NCBI GenBank assembly: GCA_938028745.1
Contig: CALIZL010000079.1
Coordinates: 1 to 64,000, forward strand
Reading direction: 5' to 3'
DNA length: 64,000 bases
Source: an uncultured Prevotella sp.
GTDB taxonomy: Bacteria; Bacteroidota; Bacteroidia; Bacteroidales; Bacteroidaceae
Shown here in pieces: positions 42,334 to 50,357 of the stretch (its first letter is position 1; each line of letters starts with the position of its first letter). The position numbers were made by a program, and so were the translations under genes. The notes beneath the pieces were generated by a model, which was given only the letters and a program-made list of their open reading frames with translations, searched no databases and was not told the DNA's origin.

Positions 42334-43923
42334 ATGAAACGATATATCAAAAATATCCTTCCAGCAGCTGCAATGCTGCTCACCGTTGGGCTTTCTTCGT
42401 GTATAGGAGACCTCGACGTAACACCGATCGACCCCAATAAGAGAACGGAATTGGACCCCGTAGCCCTGTTTAACCAATGCTACGCCAACTTGTCTATCGA
42501 AGGTTTGGAAGGTCCTGGTAAGTCTACCGTTACTGCCGACGACCCCGGTACAACGGGATTGGTGCGCCAATACTTCAACGCCAACGAACTAACCACCGAC
42601 GAAGCCATTTGTTCGTGGAACGACCCTGGTGTGGCTACGATGAACACCAACGAGCAAGGAGCCAGCAATGCCTTCTTAGCCATCTACTATAACCGCCTTT
42701 ATTCGGGCATCTCTGTGTGCAACCACTACTTGGATGTGGCATCAGACGTAGATGCTACGCGTACGGCCGAGGTACGTTTCTTGCGCGCATTGCAATTCTA
42801 TTTGGCCATGGACGCCTTCGGAAACATTGCTCTGCCACTCACCGTTAGCACCGAAAAACCTGTGCAAAGAACCCGAGCCGAGGTGTATGCATGGCTCGAA
42901 AAGGAATTGTTAGATATTGAACCACTCTTGACCGAACCAAAAGCCAAGAAGTCTACCGATGCAGGTTACGGTCGCGCCGACAAAGCTGCGGTTTGGATGT
43001 TGCTAACGCGTCTTTACCTCAATGCAGAGGTTTACAGCGGCACTGCACAGTGGCAGAAAGCCGCCGAGTATGCCGAGAAGGTGATAAAGTCAGATTATAA
43101 GCTCTTTACTGCTGGTACCGCCAACTATTCTGCTTACCAAATGCTCTTTATGGGCGATAATGGCGAGAGCGGTGCATCGGTAGAAGCCGTGCTGCCACTG
43201 CTGCAACAGGGGAACAAAACGGCGGCTTTTGGTAACACCACGTTCCTCATAGCCTCAACCTATGATGGCGATATGCCCGATCATGGCATAAGTGGAGTGT
43301 GGGCAGGAAACCGTGCACGTCGCGAATTGGTGCAGAAGTTCTTCCCAGGAACACCCCCCACGGGAACCACCAATGATATTCTGACTGCTGCTGGCGATAA
43401 GCGCGCCTTGTTCTATGCCAAGGACCGTACGTTGGAAATATCCAACACCGATGCCATTAAGGACTTTAAGAAGGGCTATTCGGTAGTGAAATTCACAGGT
43501 ATAAAGAGTGACGGCTCGCCCGTAACAGACACTGGCCATGCCGATACCGACTTCTTCTTCTTCCGTGTGGCCGAATCTTACCTCGCATACGCTGAGGCAA
43601 CGGCACGCCTTAATGGTGGAACCGCCACAACACAAGGTATTACCTACCTTAATGAATTGCGCAAACGCTCGGGTGCTGCTGAACTCCGTGGCTTCTCGTT
43701 GCGCGAAATTCTCAACGAGCGTAGCCGCGAATTCTATTTTGAAGGTCAACGCCGCACCGACCTTATCCGTTATGGATACTTCGGTGGAGACAACACTTAC
43801 ATGTGGTCGTGGAAAGGTGGAGCACCCAACGGGCGTAGCTTCGATGTACGTCGCAACATCTTCCCCTTGCCTGCTTCCGACCTCTCCGTTAACCCGAACT
43901 TGAAGCAGAACCCTGGATATTAA
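42334..43923 (+). CDS. SusD/RagB-type glycan-binding lipoprotein
   Basis: 529 residues. Lipobox GLSSC with lipidated Cys23, then the SusD fold: GDLDVTPIDPN at the N-terminus, TPR-like helices (EVRFLRALQFYLAMDAFGN is diagnostic) and the C-terminal LREILNERSREFYFEGQRR and LPASDLSVNPNLKQNPGY. It sits as a lid on the SusC-type transporter at the cell surface and binds the glycan. It starts 22 bases after the susC-like gene. Confidence 0.95.
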   Translation: MKRYIKNILPAAAMLLTVGLSSCIGDLDVTPIDPNKRTELDPVALFNQCYANLSIEGLEGPGKSTVTADDPGTTGLVRQYFNANELTTDEAICSWNDPGVATMNTNEQGASNAFLAIYYNRLYSGISVCNHYLDVASDVDATRTAEVRFLRALQFYLAMDAFGNIALPLTVSTEKPVQRTRAEVYAWLEKELLDIEPLLTEPKAKKSTDAGYGRADKAAVWMLLTRLYLNAEVYSGTAQWQKAAEYAEKVIKSDYKLFTAGTANYSAYQMLFMGDNGESGASVEAVLPLLQQGNKTAAFGNTTFLIASTYDGDMPDHGISGVWAGNRARRELVQKFFPGTPPTGTTNDILTAAGDKRALFYAKDRTLEISNTDAIKDFKKGYSVVKFTGIKSDGSPVTDTGHADTDFFFFRVAESYLAYAEATARLNGGTATTQGITYLNELRKRSGAAELRGFSLREILNERSREFYFEGQRRTDLIRYGYFGGDNTYMWSWKGGAPNGRSFDVRRNIFPLPASDLSVNPNLKQNPGY

Positions 43924-43942
43924 ACCATTAATTCAGACAAAC

Positions 43943-45100
43943 ATGAACAAAATCATAAAAACATCCTTGATGCTGCTGTGCGGTATCTTTGTGATGGCAG
44001 CCTGTTCGGACGATAGGGACGATAACCCCACTATCAAAGTACCGACAGAGTTTAAGCTGGAAACGCCTTCATTTGCGTCCTCGCAAGTGAATTTGAATAA
44101 CGCTGCCCAATTTAATTTAGCATGGGAAAAGCCCGACTTTGGCTATTTTGCGAAGGTTAACTACACCCTTGAAGTGTCTAACACAGGCAAATTCACCGCA
44201 TCGCTAGCTGATGAAGAGGCCGACCTTGATGGTAAAGTCGTAGCCGACTATGCGGAGGTACCCACCATCTTCCCCCTAAACAAGGCAACGATTACCAACG
44301 ACGACTTGGCTCTGGCCGTTGTGCAAGTGGGGCATTGGGAAAAGCCCGAACAATTACCAGCCACGCAGAAGGTATATGTGCGCGTAAAAGCGACATTGCC
44401 AAATGTAGCTTCGCTACACTCTAATGTGGTAGAATTCACTGTTATTCCTAAGTATGTGAAGTTGCCACCCAAAATTACCGACTGCTATCTCACAGGTAGT
44501 GAATATGGATGGGGCGGGACTTGGAAATCACTTACGCCAGTAAAAGGCACCACAGGAAAGCAAGGTAAGGGTGTGCCCACCTTCTGGATGATGGCTTACT
44601 TCAAGGATGGTGAAGAGTTTAAGTTCGCTCCAAAACCTGCATGGGAAAATGACTTTGGCGCGGCTAACGCCACTATCAACGACCATGCAGGGGCTAGTCC
44701 CAGTGATGCAGGAGGTAATATCAAGGTTGGTAAGGCTGGCTGGTACCTCGTTGTTGTTACAAATAATGGCGAAAACCGTACCGTTAGCTTCGAAAAACCA
44801 GAAGTTTACCTGCAAGGAGCAACCAACGGAGGGGATTGGAGCTGCAAGGCTGAGAATCGTTTCACCATCCCCACAACGGCTGATGGCGAATTTGTTTCAC
44901 CCGCGTTTGTGCAGAGTGGTGAGATTCGCATGTGCGTAAAACTTAAGGACTTTGACTGGTGGAAGAGCGAGTTTATCGTGAACAAAGCCGGTGACATTGT
45001 TTATCGTGGCGATGATGAAAAAGACCCAGAAAAAATCACTGTAACTGCTGGTCAACGCTGTTACTTGAACTTCTCAACTGGTAAGGGTTCATACAAGTAA
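43943..45100 (+). CDS. SusE-like surface lipoprotein
   Basis: 385 residues. Lipobox VMAAC (Cys21) followed by SDDRDDNP, a surface-export type acidic start. The N-terminal SusE domain (FASSQVNLNNAAQFNLAWEK, YTLEVSNTGKFT) is followed by two CBM-like beta domains; YLTGSEYGWGG and YLQGATNGGDWSC are repeated starch-binding-like motifs with aromatic residues. It is expected to bind alpha-glucan-type glycans. Last gene of the operon, with a terminator about 45 bases downstream. Confidence 0.88.
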   Translation: MNKIIKTSLMLLCGIFVMAACSDDRDDNPTIKVPTEFKLETPSFASSQVNLNNAAQFNLAWEKPDFGYFAKVNYTLEVSNTGKFTASLADEEADLDGKVVADYAEVPTIFPLNKATITNDDLALAVVQVGHWEKPEQLPATQKVYVRVKATLPNVASLHSNVVEFTVIPKYVKLPPKITDCYLTGSEYGWGGTWKSLTPVKGTTGKQGKGVPTFWMMAYFKDGEEFKFAPKPAWENDFGAANATINDHAGASPSDAGGNIKVGKAGWYLVVVTNNGENRTVSFEKPEVYLQGATNGGDWSCKAENRFTIPTTADGEFVSPAFVQSGEIRMCVKLKDFDWWKSEFIVNKAGDIVYRGDDEKDPEKITVTAGQRCYLNFSTGKGSYK

Positions 45101-45142
45101 CGAGCTGTTTCGGCTAATGCCGAACGGTCTATAATCTTTAAC

Positions 45143-45191
45143 AAGGCCATATCCGAGCTCTCTTTGTGGGGGCTTGGGTATGGCCTTTGTT
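45143..45191 (+). terminator. Terminator of the susC-like operon
   Basis: AAGGCCATATCC pairs with GGGTATGGCCTT around a 20-base loop, followed by TGTTTGTT. Confidence 0.75.
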
Positions 45192-45424
45192 TGTTGTAGG
45201 GATGAAAAGTTGGTTTTGGCGAACGTTGTCCTGCATGAGTTCGCATTCTTCTATTGTTCTGTTTTTCCTCTTGCTGAGACATTGCAATTAATCTGGCCAT
45301 TAGCTATTAAGTAATAATTATGCAATGAAAGCATTTGTATTTTATGTTATATAGCATAAATAGAGAAACAAAATAATAATAGAAGAAGAATTTAAGTAAA
45401 GTGTTTTATTTTCTTTTAGAAATA
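45192..45424. other. Spacer after the susC-like operon
   Basis: AT-rich, nothing recognised. Confidence 0.4.
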
Positions 45425-45456
45425 TTTGCACCTTGTTTAATTAATGTGTAACTTTG
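45425..45456 (+). promoter_or_regulatory. Consensus promoter of a candidate small RNA
   Basis: TTTG at 45425-45428, exactly 20 bases, TAACTTTG at 45449-45456. The next long gene (lemA) begins only after a terminator, so this promoter serves a short transcript. Confidence 0.75.
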
Positions 45457-45462
45457 CATCAG

Positions 45463-45579
45463 TTTAATGAATACGACCGATTTCCAAAACATTTGAAACA
45501 AAAACCGAAATAATCTACTGCATAGAAAACTGAAATGCCTTGTAAAGGGAGCGGCTTATGTCGCCCCCTTTCTTTTTTT
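45463..45579 (+). ncRNA. Candidate small RNA of about 117 nt
   Basis: Delimited by a consensus promoter and a strong terminator (AAAGGGAGCG with CGCCCCCTTT, then C and seven T, 45544-45579). The only ORF in it has nine codons. The body is A-rich with two CCGA motifs and could be a trans-acting riboregulator. No known RNA family is recognised. Confidence 0.55.
45544..45579 (+). terminator. Rho-independent terminator of the candidate small RNA
   Basis: Stem AAAGGG-A-GCG / CGC-C-CCCTTT, loop GCTTATGT, followed by C and seven T. Confidence 0.85.
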
Positions 45580-46030
45580 CCTGTTTTGCTTTCGCTAAGT
45601 GCTGGATTTACAACGTGCTATTCCCTGTTTGCGAGATGTTTCGCCTTTCCTGTGTTTTAGGTTTAAAAAACAGATTGCGCGCGTTTGCTGGCAAGGGCAA
45701 TTGTTTGCTGCCTTTCGCTATGTTGCGGCAAAGCAAATGTCGCATTTAGCAAATCTTGTGCCTAATTCCGCTGTTCGCATATTCATGTCCATTACGCCTA
45801 CAATTGCATATCCTCCCAATTTTATTTCCGTTTTCTTTGCGTTATGTTTTTTTTACGCTATCTTTGCATCGCCTAGTGTGCTGCATTCCCCTTGTGCATG
45901 CCATGTTATGCCTACGTGGATCGATGCAGAGCGGTGGGCAACTTGATAGTTATTGAATATGATTTTTGGGCGAGTGGCATGCAAAGAACATCTCGTGATG
46001 CGCCGCCTTAACATTAAAACTAATAATCCA
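45580..46030. other. Spacer and leader of the lemA operon
   Basis: TATCTTTG at 45859-45866 is a good -7 element for lemA and leaves a leader of about 155 bases. Open frames before it have no protein-like character. Confidence 0.5.
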
Positions 46031-46597
46031 ATGAGTGCAACAGCAATCGTTATCATTGTAGTGGCCGTGTTGCTCCTGATTTGGGGCGTGGCATTGTATA
46101 ACAATTTGGTGAAACTTCGCAACAACCGCGAGAACGCTTTCGCCAATGTAGACGTGCAATTGAAGATGCGTCACGACCTTGTGCCGCAGCTTGTGGGCAC
46201 AGTGAAGGGTTATGCCGCACACGAACAAAGCGTGTTTCAGCGTGTAACCGAAGCGCGCGCCGCTGCTATGGGGGCTACAAGCATAAACGACAAGATAGCC
46301 GCCGAGAATATGCTTACCAGTGCCTTGTCGGGCTTGAAGGTTTCGATGGAGGCTTATCCCGAACTGAAAGCCAACGCCAACTTCATGCAGCTGCAAACCG
46401 AACTGGCCGACATCGAGAACAAGCTAGCAGCTACTCGCCGTTTCTTCAATTCGGCCACGCGCGAACTTAACAATGCCGTGCAGACCTTCCCCTCGGTAAT
46501 CTTTGCCAAGATGTTTGGTTTCCAAAAAGAACCCATGTTCGAGATACCCGACAGTCAGCGCGCAGAAGTGGAGCGCGCACCCGAAGTTAAGTTCTAA
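46031..46597 (+). CDS. lemA: LemA-family membrane protein
   Basis: 188 residues: one N-terminal membrane helix (AIVIIVVAVLLLIWGVAL), then a four-helix domain with LRNNRENAFANVDVQLKMRH, LVGTVKGYA and ATRRFFNSATRELN, as expected for LemA. The protein faces the outside of the inner membrane or periplasm; its role is not known precisely. The start at 46031 places the membrane helix at the N-terminus; earlier in-frame codons add an unrelated extension. It forms an operon with an HtpX-like protease 21 bases downstream, a pairing found in many bacteria. Confidence 0.9.
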   Translation: MSATAIVIIVVAVLLLIWGVALYNNLVKLRNNRENAFANVDVQLKMRHDLVPQLVGTVKGYAAHEQSVFQRVTEARAAAMGATSINDKIAAENMLTSALSGLKVSMEAYPELKANANFMQLQTELADIENKLAATRRFFNSATRELNNAVQTFPSVIFAKMFGFQKEPMFEIPDSQRAEVERAPEVKF

Positions 46598-46618
46598 TCA
46601 AAACTGGCCTTACAACGC

Positions 46619-47632
46619 ATGAAGTACGTAGGAATGCAAACGCAGATTAGCCGCAACAACACGCTCAGCCTGTTGTTGTTGCTGCTCTTTCCCATCATCA
46701 TCTTGGGTATGGTGTGGGTTTTCCTCGCCGTGGTCAGCTATTTTGGTAACGGCTACTATGATGTCAATGGCGAGTTTCATCGCCAGTTAGACCTTCATGC
46801 CGTGTTAACAACCTTCGTCGAAGTGCTTCCGTGGGTTGTGGGCATCGTGGGCGTGTGGTTCCTGATAGCCTATTTCTTCAATGCAAGCATGATACAGCAT
46901 GTGGTTCAGGCCAAACCGCTTACCCGAAAAGACAATGTGCGTGTGTACAACATCGTTGAAAACCTCTGCATGGCCTGCAACATGGATATGCCGGCCATCT
47001 ATGTTGTCGACGACAACCAGCTAAACGCCTTCGCCAGCGGCATAAACAAGCGCACCTATGCAGTTACCGTAACCACAGGACTGTTGGATATGCTCGACGA
47101 TGATGAGCTGGCTGGCGTTTTGGCGCACGAACTAACCCACATACGCAATCGTGATACGCGTCTGCTTATCACCAGCATCGTGTTCGTTGGCATCGTCAGC
47201 ACGGTGATGATGGTGGCTGCCCGTCTGCTTTATGGCTTTATGATTAGTGGTGGCTCGCACTCGCGCAGCAGCAGCAACAAAGACAATCGCAATGGCATGG
47301 CGGCCACATTTATTGTGCTGGTTGTGGTGGTGATATGCGCGGCCATTGCCTATTTCTTCACCTTGCTCACGCGTTTTGCCATTTCGCGAAAACGCGAATA
47401 CATGGCTGATGCAGGCGGAGCCGAACTATGTGGCAATCCTTTGGCATTGGCATCGGCGTTAAGAAAGATATCAAACAACCCTGGCTTGGATAGCGTTAAC
47501 CGCGAAGACGTGGCTCAGCTCTTCATCGTTCACCCCGATGAGATGGATCTTGGCTTATTGGGGTTTGTGGAAGGTCTGTTCAGTACGCACCCCGACCCAG
47601 AGAAACGCATTGCTATTCTCGAACAATTCTAG
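46619..47632 (+). CDS. HtpX-like M48 family membrane metalloprotease
   Basis: 337 residues. Two N-terminal membrane helices, then the zinc site HELTH in LAGVLAHELTHIRNRD with the third ligand Glu in REYMADAGGAEL. Two more hydrophobic segments flank a Ser/Asn-rich insertion (SHSRSSSNKDNRNG). HtpX-type proteases degrade misfolded inner-membrane proteins on the cytoplasmic side. The C-terminal STHPDPEKRIAIL is conserved in the family. Operon with lemA. Confidence 0.93.
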   Translation: MKYVGMQTQISRNNTLSLLLLLLFPIIILGMVWVFLAVVSYFGNGYYDVNGEFHRQLDLHAVLTTFVEVLPWVVGIVGVWFLIAYFFNASMIQHVVQAKPLTRKDNVRVYNIVENLCMACNMDMPAIYVVDDNQLNAFASGINKRTYAVTVTTGLLDMLDDDELAGVLAHELTHIRNRDTRLLITSIVFVGIVSTVMMVAARLLYGFMISGGSHSRSSSNKDNRNGMAATFIVLVVVVICAAIAYFFTLLTRFAISRKREYMADAGGAELCGNPLALASALRKISNNPGLDSVNREDVAQLFIVHPDEMDLGLLGFVEGLFSTHPDPEKRIAILEQF

Positions 47633-47641
47633 GCTTATTTT

Positions 47642-47960
47642 GAGTTTTTGAGTTTTTGAGTTCATGAGCTTTTGGGTTTATGAGTTCATGATTTTTTGCG
47701 TTTATAAGTTTTTGGGTTCATAGGTTTTTGAGTTCATGAGTTTTTGAATTTGTGAGCTTTTGAGTTCATACGCTTTTTGAGTTCATGAGTTTTTAAGTTT
47801 TTGGGCTTTTGAGTTCATACGCTTTTTAAGTTCAGGAACTTTTTGGGTTCATCAGTTTTTGAGTTCATAAGCTTTTGTGTTCATTGTTTTTTTGAGCTCA
47901 TGAGCTTTTGAGTTTGCTGTTTTTTGAATTCGCAAGTCCTTAAATTCATAGGTCTGTAAA
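47642..47960 (+). repeat. Octamer array, forward sense (GAGTTNNT)
   Basis: Almost uninterrupted 8-base phase: GAGTTTTT, GAGTTCAT, GAGCTTTT, GGGTTTAT, AAGTTTTT and similar, with a few one-base T insertions. The longest forward array in the window. Confidence 0.85.
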
Positions 47961-48009
47961 GTTTCGCAGTCCTTCTGTCTTTGGCTTTTACCTGCGAAAT
48001 AAGTTTGTA

Positions 48010-48205
48010 ATCTCGTCAGCTTGTCAACTCGTTCCCTCGTCAGTTTGTCCTCTTGCCAACTCGTTTCCTTATCCTCTTGTTTCCTTCCCCTCTTGTTAAC
48101 GCATTCTCTCTTTCTCTCGTATCCTTGCCAACTTGTTAACTCGTCCTCTTGTTAACTTCTATTCTTGTCCTCTCGTTAACTTGTCAAATCGCTCTCTCGT
48201 CAACC
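48010..48205 (-). repeat. Octamer array, reverse sense (YTYGTYAA)
   Basis: CTCGTCAG, CTTGTCAA, CTCGTTCC, CTTGCCAA, CTTGTTAA, CTCGTCCT and others in 8-base phase; the reverse complement of the RAGTTNAC-type unit. Confidence 0.85.
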
Positions 48206-48230
48206 AGGTTTTTGTCTTATTTTCAGCAAG

Positions 48231-48852
48231 GTTTTTAACATTATGAGTGCTTTTTTATTCACCAAGTGTCCGCCTGGCTGCAAAAAAACGATTCTCGCGA
48301 GGGCTAGTTTTGATGCAAAACGGGCTAAGTTGTAAATGCAACCCAAATGAATATGTATTGCATAAAACTGCAATTTGCACCAGTTTTTGTGCTGTTTGCG
48401 GCTAATTGAAGTGCATTTTTGTGCTAAACGCAGTGCATTTTGGTGCTAAACGCAACGCATTTTGGTGCTAAACGCAGTGCGTTTTGGTGCTAAATGCAGT
48501 GCGTTTTGATGCTAAACGCAAGCCAAAATGCTGCTAAATGCGAGGCGAAAAGCATAAATATTCACATCAAAGAGATAGGCAAAACCTTTTCTAACCATTA
48601 AAAGCATGGCTCAAAAGGTGCAAAATACCCATTAAACAGTGGTATTTTAGGGGCTAAAAGTGGGTAATTGGACCTGAAAAAATACGAGCTGGCAACCAAA
48701 CTAGAAAGGCGAAATGGTGCAAAATGCAGGTATTTTCTTAAAATTGAACTAAAAATAGAGCGGCGTAAGGCTGAAAAAACGGCTAATTGCATGCTTTTAG
48801 CCCGCTGTTTTCGCTAGAATGGGTTGGCGAACGAGGTGTGTTTTGTAAAATA
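48231..48852 (+). repeat. 622-bp repeated element, copy C
   Basis: Same orientation and order of landmarks as copy B (TTTTTAACATTATGAGTGC, CTGCAAAAAAACGATTCTCG, core units GTGCATTTTGGTGCTAAACGCA, TTTTAGGGGCTAAAAGTGGG, ACTAGAAAGGC, TTTCGCTAGAATGG, GTGTGTTTTGTAAAAT). The core has about seven 22-nt units. Confidence 0.9.
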
Positions 48853-48933
48853 TGTCGTATTATTTTAAGATTTATGAGGAGGTGAATTTGTGAGTTGTTA
48901 GGCTGATGAGTTTTGTGAGTTAATGATTTGTTG

Positions 48934-49087
48934 TAGTCAAACAGAATTGGATTGGAAAAGCTGGATGTGCATTGTCAGCAAATATATGTCCTCCTTTTCC
49001 CTTACGCAAGGGTTTATTGGTGCCATGCTGCACACCTCTCACATTCTTTTAACAATAATCTTCCAACGGCAATTCTGTTAGACTATA
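48934..49087 (+). mobile_element. MITE-like element, family 2, copy b
   Basis: 154 bp bounded by TAGTCAAACAGAATTGG and the inverse of the right end TATAGTCTAACAGAATTG. The interior matches copy a at 23479-23635. Flanked on both sides by octamer units. Confidence 0.75.
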
Positions 49088-49519
49088 AGTTCATAGGTTC
49101 ATAAGTTTAATGCCTTGTTAAGCTTATGAGGTTTGTGAGTTTATGAGCTGTTAAGTTCATAGGTTTTGAAGTTTAATGTTCTGTTAAGCTGATGAGGTTT
49201 GTGAGTTAATGCGTTGTCCAGTTCATAAGTGTGTAAATTTGTAGGTCTATTCCCCGCTTTTTAACAAAGCGATCTAATCGCATACCTCTCGCAAGAGCAG
49301 CGTTCTTCATTATCTCGCACCCGCACATCAACTCGCAAACAGGCAGCCGCCAAAGCCCGCCAATAGACCAACCCGCAGGCTTATTCATACAGAACGAATT
49401 GCAAAGACCAACTGTCAAATTCGCCTGCATACGCCCATACGGCATCCTCATGAAAGAGGAAAAACACCATTTACTTAGATTTTCTCTATTTTACTTGCCC
49501 TTATTAGGCTTATTTTGTG

Positions 49520-49527
49520 TATATTTG
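49520..49527 (+). promoter_or_regulatory. -7 element of the nagB operon
   Basis: TATATTTG, 40 bases before the nagB ATG; a TTG about 22 bases upstream may be the -33 element. Confidence 0.6.
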
Positions 49528-49567
49528 CAGTTCATAATCTTACAAACAAATTTATATTTAAAAAGCC

Positions 49568-50353
49568 ATGCGATTAATAATAAAGGCAGATTATGACGGA
49601 CTGTCCAATTGGGCAGCTGAACACGTCATTGAAAGTATTAACAAAGCAGCACCCACTAAGGAACGCCCCTTTGTGTTGGGATTGCCCACCGGCGGCACTC
49701 CCGTAGGCATGTACCAAGCTTTGGTAAAGGCATGCAAGGAGGGTAGGGTGTCGTTTAAAAACGTAGTTACGTTCAATATGGACGAATACGTGGGACTGCC
49801 CGTTGAGCATCCCGAAAGCTACCACTCGTTTATGTACCGCAACTTGTTCGACCATATCGACTGTCCCAAAGAAAACGTGCACATCCTTAACGGCAATGCA
49901 GAAGATTGGGAGGCCGAATGTCGCCAATACGAAGAGGCTATCAAGGCCGCAGGAGGCATCGACTTGTTTATCGGCGGTGTGGGTGTAGACGGCCATTTGG
50001 CCTTCAACGAACCCGGTTCGTCGCTCACTTCGCGCACCAGGCGCATGCCCCTAACCCACGACACCCGTGTGGTTAACTCGCGTTTCTTTGATAACGACTT
50101 TGAAAAAGTGCCCCGTTTCTCGCTCACTGTGGGCGTAGGCACCGTTATGGATGCACGCCAAGTGATGGTACTTATCAACGGACACGGTAAGGCCGGCGCT
50201 TTGCGCGATGCCGTTGAAGGCCCCGTTACGCAGATGCGCACCGTTAGCGCGCTGCAAATGCACGAAGATGCCATCATCGTTTGTGACGAAGCAGCCACCG
50301 ACGAACTGAAAGTTGGTACTTACAAATATTTTAAAGACATAGAAAGGGCTTAA
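49568..50353 (+). CDS. nagB: Glucosamine-6-phosphate deaminase
   Basis: 261 residues. NagB converts glucosamine-6-phosphate to fructose-6-phosphate and ammonia. All catalytic residues are present at the positions known for the E. coli enzyme: Asp72 and Glu73 in FNMDEYVG, Asp141 and His143 in [12 protein letters not shown], and Glu148. [14 protein letters not shown] and VGVGTVMDA are also conserved. The next gene starts 4 bases after its stop, giving an amino-sugar operon with a NagB-like fusion. Confidence 0.96.
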   Translation: MRLIIKADYDGLSNWAAEHVIESINKAAPTKERPFVLGLPTGGTPVGMYQALVKACKEGRVSFKNVVTFNMDEYVGLPVEHPESYHSFMYRNLFDHIDCPKENVHILNGNAEDWEAECRQYEEAIKAAGGIDLFIGGVGVDGHLAFNEPGSSLTSRTRRMPLTHDTRVVNSRFFDNDFEKVPRFSLTVGVGTVMDARQVMVLINGHGKAGALRDAVEGPVTQMRTVSALQMHEDAIIVCDEAATDELKVGTYKYFKDIERA

Positions 50354-50357
50354 CGAT

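Larger units (their letters stand above)
47633..49496. other. 1.9-kb gene-free region made of repeats
   Basis: In order: octamer array in forward sense (47642-47960), octamer array in reverse sense (48010-48205), copy C of the 622-bp element (48231-48852), a short forward octamer stretch (48880-48930), MITE-like element 2b (48934-49087) and further forward octamers to about 49240. A minus-strand frame at 49206-49451 does not resemble a protein. Confidence 0.65.

Noticed and set aside
49206..49451. Minus-strand open frame of 81 codons before nagB
   Set aside because: Cys/Met/Trp-rich with no motif. It overlaps the end of an octamer array and lies in a gap made of repeats.
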